Assembly: GCF_030867145.1 (NCBI RefSeq)
Contig: NC_134434.1
Span: 7,812,001-7,876,000, forward strand
From: Opisthocomus hoazin
Lineage: Eukaryota > Chordata > Aves > Opisthocomiformes > Opisthocomidae
DNA: 64,000 bases
Reading direction: 5' to 3'
Shown in pieces: positions 38,130-49,097 of the stretch. Both the position numbers and the translations under genes were made by a program. The notes below the pieces were generated by a model that did not search any database, had not been told where the DNA came from, and was given only the letters and a program-made list of their open reading frames with translations. Within the stretch, counting starts at the first letter, position 1. Each line of letters begins with the position of its first letter.

Positions 38130-38641
38130 GCTGTCGCCAGCATCGCCTCGCTCCTCTCTGCGTCCCCGGGGTGGGGGTGTGTAGGGGGGGGTGGGTGGTC
38201 ACCCCCTCCATCCCCCGCCGCCGTTACCAGCCCCCAGCCCGCCCATCGCGGCTTTACGGCCCTGTCGTAAACTCCCCGCCCATTGCGGCGGCGGCCGCGC
38301 AGCCGTAAAGCGGAGCCGCCCGCGCCCCCCGCCCGGTACCCGCAGCCCCGCCAGGAGGGGGGGGGGAAGTCGGGATGGGGGGGCGGGGAAGGTTGGGGGG
38401 GATTTGGGGGGCTTGGAGTGGGAGGGGGGAGGGACGGGGGTGATGTTGGGGGGGAGGGGGGGAAGTTTCTGAGCTTGCGGCGGGGCTCGCCGGGGGGTTG
38501 GGGCCTGCTGGGCCGGGGCTGTCAGCGGCCCGCGGTGGGGTGGGGGGGGACACCTGGGGGGTCCCGGTCCCCCTCGGTGCCCTCCGGCCCCCCCAGCGCT
38601 GACCAAGCCCTCCCCCCCCGCGCCCCCAGGCCGCCGGCACC
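38130..38641 (+). promoter_or_regulatory. FAAP100: CpG-rich promoter and 5'UTR region of FAAP100
   Basis: GC-rich, with GGCGGCGGCCGCG at 38285 and long G runs (38350-38560) that could form G-quadruplexes. A C-rich tract ending in CAG at 38627-38629 just before the ATG suggests a 5'UTR intron. No coding exon was seen. Confidence 0.5.
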
Positions 38642-39822
38642 ATGGCGCAGGTGGGTCCGCGGGTGGATTACCTGGCCGGCTTCTGCTGCCCGGTGGGGGG
38701 GCTGGTGGCGGGCAAGCCCCGGGTGCTGTGCCACGAGAACGAGATCTACCTCTCCAACGGCAGCGAGTTCCTCTACGTGTACGACCAGGAGGGAAAGGTG
38801 CTGAAGGTGAGCGGAGGGGGGCGCTTCAACCTGTCCCCCACCCCGGGAGGGTGCCCTGGGACCGACGGGGACTTTGCTCTGAGTCCCCCACCCCAGGAAG
38901 GTGCCCTGGGGCTAGGGGGGCTTCACCCTGTCCCCCGCCCCAGGAGGGTGCCCTGGGGCTCGGGGGGCTTTGCTCTGTATCCCCCACCTCGGGAGGATGC
39001 CCTAGGGCCAGGGGGGCTTTGCTCCGTGTTCCCCTCCCTAGGAAGGTGCCCTGGTGCTCGGGGGGCTTCACCCTATCCCCCACCCCCGGAGGGTGCCCTG
39101 GGGCTCGGGGGCTTTGCTCCGTGTCCCCCGCCCCAGGAGGGTGCCCTGGGGCTAGGGGGTGCTTTACTCTGCAACCCCCACCCCAGGAGGGTGCCCTAGG
39201 ACCGAGGAGGGCTTTGCTCCGCGTCCCCCACCCCAGGAGAGTGCTCTGTGGCCCGGGACAGGGCGAAGGCAGCGGGGACGCCGGTCATGTCGCCCTGTCA
39301 CTGGTCACCCAGTCTGGGGCCAGGGTCCCCCATCCCCAAATGAGCTTCTTGAGCGGCACCAGGCCCCCTCGCCCGGCGGCGAGGCCCCTTCGGGGAGTGG
39401 GGGGTGCTGCTGTCTGGCCCCTCTCCTAAACTTGCAAGACAAAGGTTGAATTCAACGGGAAAGGCTTTTTTGCCTCCCCGGGTGGAGTGACGTCTCTTTC
39501 ATTTCTTACCTGCGCAGGGTTTCACCGTTGTCTCTGCCGTGACTAATGGCAGCCGTCGTGTTGAGCTCTACACGGCTCCTTTTTTCAATTTGCTCTTATT
39601 ATCCTTTCTAAGAAAGCCACCGCTGTAATATCGGGGTTTGCCTCCTACACTGCACTCCTTCCCAGGAAAGCAGAGCACGTTCCGGCTTCCCAGTCGCTCT
39701 TTTCCTTCCCCCCCGGGAGCGTGAGCGACGGGCTTGCAGCCCCCTCCCGCTCTTCCCTGAGGGTGGCTGCCCCTTGCCCGGCCACGTCCGTGAGCTGCAG
39801 ATTTGTTATAGATTTTATAGAT

Positions 39823-39854
<32 letters not shown>

Positions 39855-42800
39855 AGATTTGTTCCTGGAAATTGCTCGTATTCCGCAGAAAATAACGGCT
39901 TTAATTCACTCTTGCCTTGGGGTTTCCTGGGAGGGAGCGCTGCCCAGCGAGCGGTTTCCTTACCCAGCGTGGGTGCGGCTGAGCGGGGCTCTCCTGTCCC
40001 GGCGGCGTGGGTGCCGTGACCCCGCGGCGCTGGCAGCCTGGGCGCCGTAGGAAGGTGACGTTTCTTTCTGCTTTTCTACCCAGGCCGTGTACCGGTGCCC
40101 CGACCAGGTGTGGCACGTGGAGCTGCTGCCGCAGCCCCGGCAGCTCTACATCCTCTGCGCCCAGCGCGGCATTTACTGTGTCTCCCTGGACCAGCAGAGC
40201 AGGTGAGCCGGCGTCACCCCCGGGGATGGCAGCCAGCCCCAGAGTCCCCGGGCCACTCCACGGGGCTGGGGTGCTGCGTTGGGCCCCTGCTGGCACCGGG
40301 TTTGGAGCTCCGTCTCTCCCCGGCTCGCTGCTCTTGCAGCAGACGCTGAAAGCTGCGCGGCAGGGAGCTTGTTTCCCAGGGCCGGGGTGAGAGAGGCGGC
40401 CAAGGGAAGCGCTGGCTTCGCCCCGCGCCTTGGCTGAGAGCTCTGCCCTCATTGCTTGAAGGTCAGTGGAGCAGACGGATGGCGACGGCCAAGAAAGCAG
40501 CTGCCCTTCCGGCGTCTTCCCCGTCGACTCGGACGCCTGCATCTTCCCAGACGCCAGCCTGTGCATGTTCACTCTGCTCAGCGACTTCATCGTCACCTTG
40601 TCCCAGGCTCACGGCAAATGGTGGATGAAACTGCATGAGCTTCCGCGCCCCGAGCAGGAGAGTCCCCGCTACCGGCAGGTCAGCGAGGTGGGCTTCTGCC
40701 CCGGCCCCCAGCCTGGGGACGAGGGGGACGAGCCGCCCTCCCGCTTCCTGCCCGTCCTCTGCTGCGCGTCCTCCCCAGGCACTGTGGGGTCCGGGGAGGG
40801 GCTGTGGTGCTCAGGGGGCTTCGTGCTGGAAGAGCCCCTGTTCAGCCTGCTCTTCGGGATCGACGCGGCCATGCTGGAGTCCCCTATGATCCTCTGCGGC
40901 TTCCCGGATGGACAGCTCTGCTCCGTGCCGCTGAAGGCCCTCAGCTCTTTGCCAGCTGTCGACGGCTGCCACGACGTTTCGAACGAAGACCCCCCCGTGA
41001 AGATCCTCCATCATTTGGAAGAGCCCATCGTCTTCATCGGCGCCTTGAGAACGGAGCGGAGGGCGGCGGAGGATGCCGAGGATGAGCAGCTCTTCGGAGA
41101 CACCGGCTGTGACTGTGTGGTGGCCGTGGGCCACTACGGGAAGATGGTGGCCGTCAAGGCGGATCAGCGGGAGGAGGCGACGGTGCCGGAGCTCAGGGAG
41201 TACTACTTGCGTGGGCCCATTCTCTGCGCCGCCTGCAGCAGCGGCAGCCGCATGTATTACAGCACGCACTCGGACATCTCCGCCGTCGACCTGGACTGGG
41301 TCGGCGATTCCTCCGACCCCGAGGACGCGGAGAGCTGCACCGGCGTCCTGCCTCCCGTCCTGTCTCCGGCCAGTTTAAGTATCTGTAGCGTTGTGGCTCT
41401 TTCCTTGTCTTCGCGGGCGTCAGAAGGTACTGCTGGCAGCGGGGCGTGCGCTGGGTCGTGGGGTGGAGCGGGGCAGGACGGCTGCCTGTTCCGGCCCGTA
41501 CGTCTCCACCCCTCCTTACGGTCCAGATTGGGCTCCGTCCTTCATCCGTTCTTGTTGACTCCCCTCGTTTTTGTAAGTCGTTTCTGTCGAGCATGCCGAC
41601 TCGGGCTGAACGCAAGGCTCTCCCCCGCCCGCTCGCCGTTGCGCTCTGCTCGGCGTCGCAGGAGGCAGCCGCTCTGCGGGGCGCTGGCCGCAGCCCTGCC
41701 TGTCCCCTTGGCTCCCCGCACGGAGGGCAGCCCGTGCAGACCCCCGAGCGAGCCGGGACGAGGGGGGCTCGGCCGTGCCGCGGTCTGGCCAGGTGCTCCC
41801 CAGCCCCGCAGCTTGGGTGCCAGGCTCCCCGCCGGCGAGGGCAGCGCGCGGGGCCTGGGCGCAGAGCTCGCAGGAAGGGAGCAGAGGGCCTGGGCGGGGG
41901 GGGGAAAGCGTCTTGCAGCCGTAGCTGAGCCCCTCGCGCGGGGCAGAACGGGGCTGGAACAGCGAGGACAGGCTCCTGGGTCACCCAGGCGGGAGCCAGG
42001 CAGGCAGCCTGCCCGCGCCCGGCCCCGCTCGCTGCCCGCGGAGCTGCATGCGTCTCGCTGCCAGGGGCCCTGCATGGCAGCTCTGCCTCCCGGGGTTCTG
42101 CTTGTCCCCTCCCCCAGCTGCTGCTGGCCTTGGCTTGGGGACGGCCGGCTCCGGGAAGCATGGCTGGGGCAGCGGGCGAGCGGGAGCCGCGGGGACAGGC
42201 CAGGCAGGAGGTGGGGAGGGGGCATTGCCCTTCCGTGGGGCAGCCCCTTCTCAGGGAGCTGCGTGCGTGGTGGCCGTGCTGTCGTGGTCTGCGTCCCGTC
42301 TCCGTTGTACCCCTCTGCAGACGCAGGGGATGCCTCCGGCTCCCGCTGTCCTGGGGCAGGCAGTGCCATCTTGTGCTCCCTCATCCCCCTGCATCCCCCT
42401 CCCCACCTTCAGGGGGTCACGGCCACCCCTCCAGCCCCTCCGCCGCCCCTCGTTGCCTGAGCTGTCCCCGTCTCTGCCCGCAGGTGAATCGGAGCTGCTG
42501 GCCTTGTCTGCCAAAGGCCGCCTCATGAGCTGCGGCTTGTGCAGCCCCGAGGACGCTGACGTGGGGCTGACACCCGCTGAGGCCGGCCGGAGGATTAAGG
42601 AGCTGCTGTCCGGGATAGGCAACACCTCGGAGAGGTAAAGGGCAGGGCTGCCTGGCGCCACGCACTCGCACCCTCGCTCTGCCAGCGGCCACGTTCACGG
42701 GCACTGAGCTGGGTTCTGTGCATCGACCGCGAGGTCTCTGGCAGCAACTGCTCCAACATTTCACAGAATCCCAGCATGGCAGGGGTTGGCAGGGACCTCT

Positions 42801-45800
42801 GTGGGTCACCCAGCCCAACCCCCTGCCCAAGCAGGGTCACCCACAGCAGGCTGCACAGCACAGCGTCCAGGCGGGGCTGGAATATCTCCAGAGAAGGAGA
42901 CTCCACAGCCTCCCTGGGCAGCCTGGGCCAGGGCTCCGTCACCCTCAGAGGGAAGAAGTTCTTCCTCGGGTTCAGCTGGAACTTCCTCTGCTTCAGTTTG
43001 TGCCCGTTGCCCCTTGTCCTGTCGCTGGGCGCCACTGGAAAGAGTCTGGCCCCATCCTCCTGACACCCACCCTGAAGATATTTGTAAGCATTTGTTAGGT
43101 CCCCTTGCAGACAATTTACGTTGTCTGAATGCAGGAGCCTGGCTGGGAAGCCCCCCGGGACCTCGATAGGATAAAAATAGCCTTTGGGGGACCTCGATAG
43201 GATAAAAACAGCGTTTGGGGGCAGCCCTGCTGCTGCCCCGCTCCCCTGGGCGCAGCCGGCTCCGGCGCCGCGGGCAGGCTGGCGTTCGCAGCCTCGGCGG
43301 CAGGAGGTGGGAAGGGCAGGGTGCCAGGCGCTCGCAGACACCCTGCCGCGCTTGCCAAGTCTGCGGCGACGGGCCGGGCAGCGCGTGCCTCCGGCCTCCC
43401 CGGCCGTCTGCATGCGGGGAGGGGACGCGGCTGAGTCCCCCGTCCCTTTGGGGGGGGATTCCCGGCGCCAGAGCCGCTCCTCGCGGTCAGCTGGATGGGG
43501 GCTCGTGGGCAGAGCGGCTCTGCGGGCAGCGTGGGTCCGGGGCTGCCATGGGGAAGGAGCTGGGGAGTTCCTGGGGCAGCTCAGGGCGCTGGGTTCGTGC
43601 CGGCGAATGCTCGGCTCGTCTGCCACGGCAGCACGGCACCCTCCGTGTAGCAGCCTTCGGTGCTGGCCCAGCGTCCTGGCTTCCCTCCTTCCAGCGCTGA
43701 CGCTCTGTCCTTGCAGGGTTTCCTTCCTGAAGAAGGCGGTGGATCAGAAGAACCGAGCCCTGGCCAGCCTGAACCAGGTGATGAATGTGAGCGCGGCTTT
43801 GCTGTCCAGCCAAGAAGGCCAGAAGCCCATTGCTTGCACTGTCACTGCCAACTGGAGCTGCCTCCTGCTCCGGGATACCGTCACCATCTCCTGTCTGCTG
43901 GAGAACTGCAGCGAGTACAGCCTGGAGGAGGGCTGGACCCTCTGCGTCCAGCTCCTGGCCAGCCCCTGTGCCTTAGAGGAGGAGTCTGTGGATTCAGCCA
44001 CCACCTTCACCTTCCCCATCGACCAGCTCCTCCCCGGGAACAAGAGGGAGCTGACGCTGCCACTCAGCTCCGCTGCAGACACCAAGCTGGACCTGCCTCT
44101 GACCATCTCCTGTGCCCTCTACTACAGTTTACGGGATATTTTGGGCAGCGGCTCCGACTCCTCCGAGGCGCTGGACGACCTGCTGCCGGACGACTCGCCC
44201 ATCCTCTCCCCGGACAGAGAGGGGATCTGCCTGCCCCTCAGCGAATGCACCATTGACATGCTCCAGTGCCTCCGTTTTGAGAGCAGCCCCCCCGAGCCAG
44301 ATGCCTCCCCACCACCGCCTGCCCCCCCAGACCCCGTGGAGACCTTCCTCAACGTATCCCGGGGGGAGACTGAGCCTGAGGCAGGCAAAGCCGGCGAGCT
44401 GCCGCGCGCCCCAGGAGAGGAGAACCTGTCCCCGTCGGCAGCGTCCATCAGGGTGTCCTCGGAGCTGCTGAGGAGCGCGCTGAAAACCTCTGGCTCAGGT
44501 GGGTCCCTGGCCAGGAGCGTCCCGCCAGTGCCAGGGTATCTCCCTGCGGAGAGGCGCCCGCGTCCCGGGCCGGGATGGCACCGTCGCAGCCTGCCTGTGC
44601 TGGCTGGGGGGGTCACCAGCCCCTTCCTTGGGCGAGGAGGGTGGCGTGACCCCACGCAGTGACCACAGTGGCGGTTGCCTGACCCAGCTCGGCCTGTCCC
44701 AGTGGGGAGGGGGACGGGCACCGCGTCAGCCCCGGCCTCGCGGGGGCTGCACCAGGGCCACGCCGCTCACTCCGCCACCGAGCTGCAGGGAGGGCATTCG
44801 GCGGCATGGTGAGCTCTGCTTTCTCTCCTTTCGTCCCCAGATGTCCCGCTGAGCTGTGCCACGCTGCGCTGGCTGCTGGCGGAGAACGCCGGGGCCGCGG
44901 CGCTGGGCAGCGGGGAGGTGGCGGTGGTGCGCGGCGCGGCACCGGACGGAGGCCAGGTCCAGCTGCTCGTCCGAGAGGCAAGGAATGGGTTAGCCCTGCA
45001 GAGAAACCCCCTCTCCCCACCCCACGGAGCCGGCTCCGGCCCGCAGCCCCTCGCTCCTGCCAGGGAGCTGGGTGACGGACGGCCTTGCCGTGCCGAGCCC
45101 AGGCTCTTGGCTGTGGGTCCGGACGCTGTGGGGCTGGGGCTGGCGTGCCGGACAGGGACGCGTTGCTGGTCCCCCTTCTGCCCATCTCCAGCGCAGCCCC
45201 GCTGGGGTGCAGTAACCTTGGACGCTCGCCGTGCCCCGGCCTGCCATCGGGCTGGGCTGCGGGAGGGAGCAGCATTGCCCTGCTGCGCTTGGGCTCTGCG
45301 GAGCGAGGGGAAAACGCGGCTGGATTCGGGGTGTAAATCTGATCTGCTTCTGCTCGTCCCCTTTGGATGCAAAAATTACTGGAGAGTTGGGCAGACAGGA
45401 ACCTGATGACGTTCAACAAGGGCAAGGGCAGGGTCCTGCACCTAGGGAGGAACAACCCCAGGCACCAGTACAGGCTGGGGCTGAGCTGCTGGAGAGCAGC
45501 TCTGTGGAGAGGGACTGGGAGAGCTGGGGGACAACAGGGTGACCATGAGCCAGCAGCGTGCCCTGGGTGCCAAGAAGGCCAATGGGATCCTGGGGTGCAT
45601 CAAGAGGAGTGTGGGCAGCAGGGCGAGGGAGGGTCTCCTTCCCCTCTGCTCTGCCCTGGTGAGGCCCCATCTGCAGTGCTGTGTCCAGTGCTGGGCTCCC
45701 CAGTTCAAGAAAGATGAGGAGCTACTGGAGAGAGTCCAGCAGAGGGCTGCGAGGATGAGGAGGGGACTGGAGCATCTCTCCTCCGAGGAGAGGCTGAGGG

Positions 45801-47536
45801 AGCTGGGCTTGTTCAGCCTGGAGAAGAGAAGGCTGAGAGGGGACCTTAGAAATGCCTCTAAATATCTGCAGGGTGCGGGTCAGGAGGACGGGGCCAGACT
45901 CTTTCCAGTGGTGCCCAGCGACAGGACAAGGGGCAACGGGCACAAACTGAAGCTGAGGAAGCTCCAGCTGAACCCGAGGAAGAACTTCTTCCCTCTGAGG
46001 GTGACGGAGCCCTGGCCCAGGCTGCCCAGGGAGGCTGTGGAGTCTCCTTCTCTGGAGATATTCCAGCCCCGCCTGGATGCGGTGCTGTGCAGCCTGCTCT
46101 GGGTGACCCTGCTTGGGCAGGGGGTTGGGCTGGGTGACCCACAGAGGTCCCTGCCAACCCTGCCAAGCTGGGATTCTGTAAAAATCCCCCTCTGAGCATG
46201 AAGGAGAAGCAGGAGTTGCTGCCCAGCTCTCCTGCCGCGGCTGGCTGACCCCATGCCGAGGGGCCCAGCCGTCTGGGTGCTGGCAGTGACCTGGCTCGGG
46301 CCAGTTCACGCTCGAGAGCTCCAGTATCGCCGGTGCGATTAGTGACGGCGTTAATTCTGCTCGGGCTAAGCCTGCTGGGTTAAACCCGCGGGGGTGGCAG
46401 CCTGCGTCTCGCCGGGGAGCGGGCATCCTCGTGCCCGGTGGCACGGGGCTGCTCTCCCGGCTCCGGTACCCAGCTCTGCCACTGCTCCGGAGCAGCCGAG
46501 GGCTCGCCTGGGCCCGATGGCTCCCGGGGCCGGGTGGGGGGCAAATGCCCCCCTCGGAGGGGCTGGGTGCGGGGTCTGCTGCGCCCGGCTGGGCTGGCAG
46601 CGTCTCCGCAGCGTTGTACCAGGCTGGAGAGCGGATGGCTCGGGGGGTGCAGGGAGCAGGGCCGGGGGAGCAGAGCGTCTCGGGGAGCCCCGTGTGCATG
46701 GGAAGGGGGCCGGGGGCCTCCCTTGCCCCCTCCCCTGCCCGGCGATGGTTGCAGTGAGGATGTTCTCCCTCTGCCAGGTGACCATGAACGACCTGAGCCC
46801 GGCGGGCCCCATCCAGGCCATGGAGATCCTGATGGAGAGCCCGTCCCTGGCCGACATGTGCAGGACGCACCACGCCGTCGTCCGGCGCATCCAGGTACGC
46901 TGCACTGTGCCGCCGGCCCCGCAGACATGGCCCTGGGGGGCGGCGGGACCCTGAGCCAGCCCAAACCCCGGGGCCAAGCCTGGGGGTGCAGCCATGGGGC
47001 TGGGGAGGGGGACGATGGCGGACTGGGAGTCCCGGGAGGTGCCCACCGCCCGCCCCGGTGAGTTTGGCAGCCAGACGGAGGCGTTTCGGCACTGGCAAGT
47101 GCTGTGCCAGGCCTGGGGAGATTGGGTGCCAGGAGCCCTGCCCGGTGCCGCAGCTGGGGTCCCCGGGCTGGTGGTCCCGGCCCCCTCCCCAGCAGAGCTC
47201 CCCGCTCCCCGCAGGCGCTGGTGCTGGAGCAGGCAGCTGCGGGCTCCGGACCCCCCGACCTCCGCATGCAGTACCTGCGCCAGATCCAGGCCAACCACGA
47301 GGTGAGCTGTAAGCCGGTGGGCACCCACCACACCCCAGTGCCCCCTCCCCACGCCCTTGGGACCCCCGCACCGGCGTGCGTCTGACCCACCCGTCCCCCT
47401 GGGGCAGATGCTGCTGAAGGAGGCGCAGACCCTGCGCGAGCGGCCGCCGTCCCTCGGCGAGGAGGGGGCCGAGACAGCAGCGAAGCTCCTGCACATCTAC
47501 CAGCAGCTGCGCAACCCCAGCCTGGTGGTCCTGTGA
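38642..47536 (+). CDS. FAAP100: Fanconi anemia core complex-associated protein 100
   Basis: Nine coding exons join in frame to 883 residues (human about 881): 38642-38806, 40084-40202, 40462-41426, 42484-42634, 43717-44498, 44841-44977, 46778-46894, 47215-47301 and 47408-47536. FAAP100 forms the FANCB-FANCL-FAAP100 catalytic module of the nuclear Fanconi core complex that monoubiquitinates FANCD2-FANCI at DNA crosslinks. Matches to remembered human protein include [20 protein letters not shown] at the N-terminus, [18 protein letters not shown] before [10 protein letters not shown], and HHAVV near the end. No catalytic motif is expected. The intron after exon 6 appears to use a GC donor (GAG|GCAAGG). 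Intron 1 holds a minisatellite and a TA repeat; introns 4 and 6 hold CR1 copies; the other introns show nothing recognisable. Confidence 0.94.
38850..39260. repeat. minisatellite in FAAP100 intron 1, about 45-48 bp unit
   Basis: About nine copies of a unit with CCCCCACCCC(A/G)GGAGGGTGCCCT, a variable G run, and GGGCTTTGCTCTG. Periodic reading of the unit gives misleading open frames on the plus strand. Confidence 0.88.
39824..39848. repeat. (TA)n microsatellite in FAAP100 intron 1
   Basis: About twelve uninterrupted TA units in an otherwise AT-rich stretch. Confidence 0.9.
42762..43107 (-). mobile_element. CR1 LINE, truncated copy 4 (FAAP100 intron 4)
   Basis: Reverse-oriented CR1 3' end. 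It begins CACAGAATCCCAGCATGG on the plus strand and is recognisable to about 43107, where the sequence diverges after a more degraded stretch. It is antisense to FAAP100. Confidence 0.92.
43158..43220. repeat. two-copy tandem duplication, 31 bp
   Basis: A unit starting GGACCTCGATAGGATAAAAA is repeated once directly, with two or three mismatches, just beyond the end of CR1 copy 4. Confidence 0.85.
45385..46178 (+). mobile_element. CR1 LINE, 5'-truncated copy 5 (FAAP100 intron 6)
   Basis: The longest copy here, about 0.8 kb. It reaches upstream into TTGGGCAGACAGGAACCTGA and the GGAGGAACAACCCC segment, and encodes the ORF2 C-terminal region openly from about 45539 to its 3' end (218 codons). 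It ends ATTCTGTAAAAA rather than in full ATTCTGTG repeats. Confidence 0.94.
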
Positions 47537-48100
47537 GCGCACCCGGGGGTCCCGAGCCCCGCCGGCCGGGGCGGGTGCCCAAGGGGAGACCCCCACCGAG
47601 GAGGAGCGAGGGGCCGGGAGGCCGCGGCGGTGGTCCGGGTTGTGGGGGGAGAATATGTGTGTGTGTTTCGTGGTCGTGTTGTTGGCAGCAGCGGAGGCTC
47701 GGGGGGCTTCGGCGGCAGAGCGGGGGCTTCTGGGCTGGCCCGGCCTGGCCCTGCCGCCCTGCCCCCCCCAGCCCAGCCACGCCACCGGGCAGCCCCCCGC
47801 ATCGTCGCAGCCGCGGTGGTCTGGCCTCTCCCGGCCGCGGGCTGTGCCCCCCGTGTTGCCTTGCCTTTCGGGTTGGGACAACGAGGGTGCTGCGCCCGGG
47901 GGAGCCCCGCTTGCTGCTGGGCAGGGGAGGGGGTTCGCCGCTCCCCCCGGGGGTTTCTGTAAACGATCGCGCGTTGCCGTGGTGCTGCGGCGTGTTCTGG
48001 CCCGGGCCCTCCCCGCTCCGCTCCGCTGCCTGTAACTCTGTCGTCTGCCAAGAAAACGGTCGTGCTGCTCAGCCCGCGCCCGTCTCGTTTGCTTTCCGGC
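47537..48100 (+). other. FAAP100: FAAP100 3'UTR and flank
   Basis: GC-rich sequence after the FAAP100 stop. No AATAAA or ATTAAA was found before the minisatellite at 48130, so the 3' end is undetermined. It may use a variant signal or end inside the repeat. Confidence 0.45.
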
Positions 48101-48129
48101 TCCCGGCAGGGTCCTGCCAGACCCGCCCG

Positions 48130-48650
48130 CCAGCCCTTGGCCAGGCTGCAGCCCCCCCGATCCATCAGCCAGACTGAAGCCCCCCAGTCCCGCTCCCAAA
48201 GCCCTCGGCCAGGCTGCAGCCCCCGCCCCGTCCTGCTCACCCAGCCATCAGCCATGCTACAGCCCCCCTCCCATCCTGCCCCCCCCAGCCCCCTGCTAGG
48301 CTGCAGCCCCCCCCCAGCCCTCTCCCAGGCTGTAGCCTCCCCCCCCCCAGCCATCAGCCAGGCTACAGGCTCCGCATCCTGCCCCCCCCCCCAGCCCTCA
48401 GCCAGACTGAAGCCCCCCAATCCCACTCCCAAAGCCCTCGGCCAGACTGCAGCTCCCCCCAGCACTCAGCCAGGCTGCAGCCCCCCCCCCAGCTCTTGGC
48501 CAGGCTGAAGCTTCCCCCTCCCCCCTCCATCCTGCCCCCCAGAGCCATCTCCCAGGCTGTAGCCCCCCCCCCCCCCCAGCCCTCAGCCAGGCTGAATGCC
48601 CCCCCCCCCCCCCCCACCCCATCCCATTCCCTCAGCCAGGCTGCAGCCCT
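48130..48650. repeat. minisatellite between FAAP100 and FSCN2, about 35-45 bp unit
   Basis: More than ten degenerate copies of a unit built on AGCC(A/C)TC(A/G)GCCAGGCTGCAGCCCCCC with long C runs. Open minus-strand frames across it, including one of 825 codons reaching back into FAAP100, are repeat artefacts. Confidence 0.85.
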
Positions 48651-48960
48651 CCCACCCCGTTCCCCCAGCTCTCTGCCAGCCCCTCCGGCTCCCGGCGTAG
48701 CCCCCCAGGGCCCCCCCCGCAGCGACTTTGCTTGGCCGAGCCCCCCTCCCCAGCACCTCCAGCCCCTGCGACCGCCGGCCGGCAGCTCTGCCTGCGGCAC
48801 CCCTGGGTCTGGTGGCCCAGATCTGGGGAGGGGGGCTCCTGTGGGGCAGTGCTCCCCATCGGGGGGCACGGGGATGGGGAGGGGGACGAGGGGGTCCCGG
48901 GCCTTCGCCCTTGGGTGCTGCGGGACGGGAGGGAAGATGCGGCGCTGTGCTGGTGTCATC
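48651..48960. other. intergenic, nothing recognised
   Basis: GC-rich sequence between the minisatellite and the FSCN2 3' end, with no repeat or coding signal. Confidence 0.5.
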
Positions 48961-48970
48961 CAGAATTGAC

Positions 48971-48976
48971 TTTAAT
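48971..48976 (-). terminator. FSCN2: FSCN2 poly(A) signal (ATTAAA on minus strand)
   Basis: The minus strand reads ATTAAA about 120 bp past the FSCN2 stop, giving a very short 3'UTR. Confidence 0.65.
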
Positions 48977-49097
48977 GCCGTGAGTCGAGGGGGGAGTGGG
49001 GACACGGCTGCCATGGCCGGTGCCACCGCCATCCGCTGCCGGGGACCGAGCTGGTGCCCCCCGGGTCGGGGGCTGCCGTGGCGGGGGTCCGGATGGG

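Noticed and set aside
40466-42460. 664-codon plus-strand open frame read as one exon
   Set aside because: The first 320 codons are FAAP100 exon 3, but the rest is intron. The human protein continues at the exon starting 42484, and a GTACTG donor at 41427 fits the frame.
44978-45340. Read-through of FAAP100 exon 6 into the following intron as coding
   Set aside because: The frame stays open but the next residues do not match the conserved protein, whereas the exon at 46778 does. A GC donor explains the join better.
45722-48199. 825-codon minus-strand open frame
   Set aside because: It runs antisense through a CR1 copy, the FAAP100 exons and GC-rich flank. High GC suppresses stop codons; the plus strand carries the real exons.
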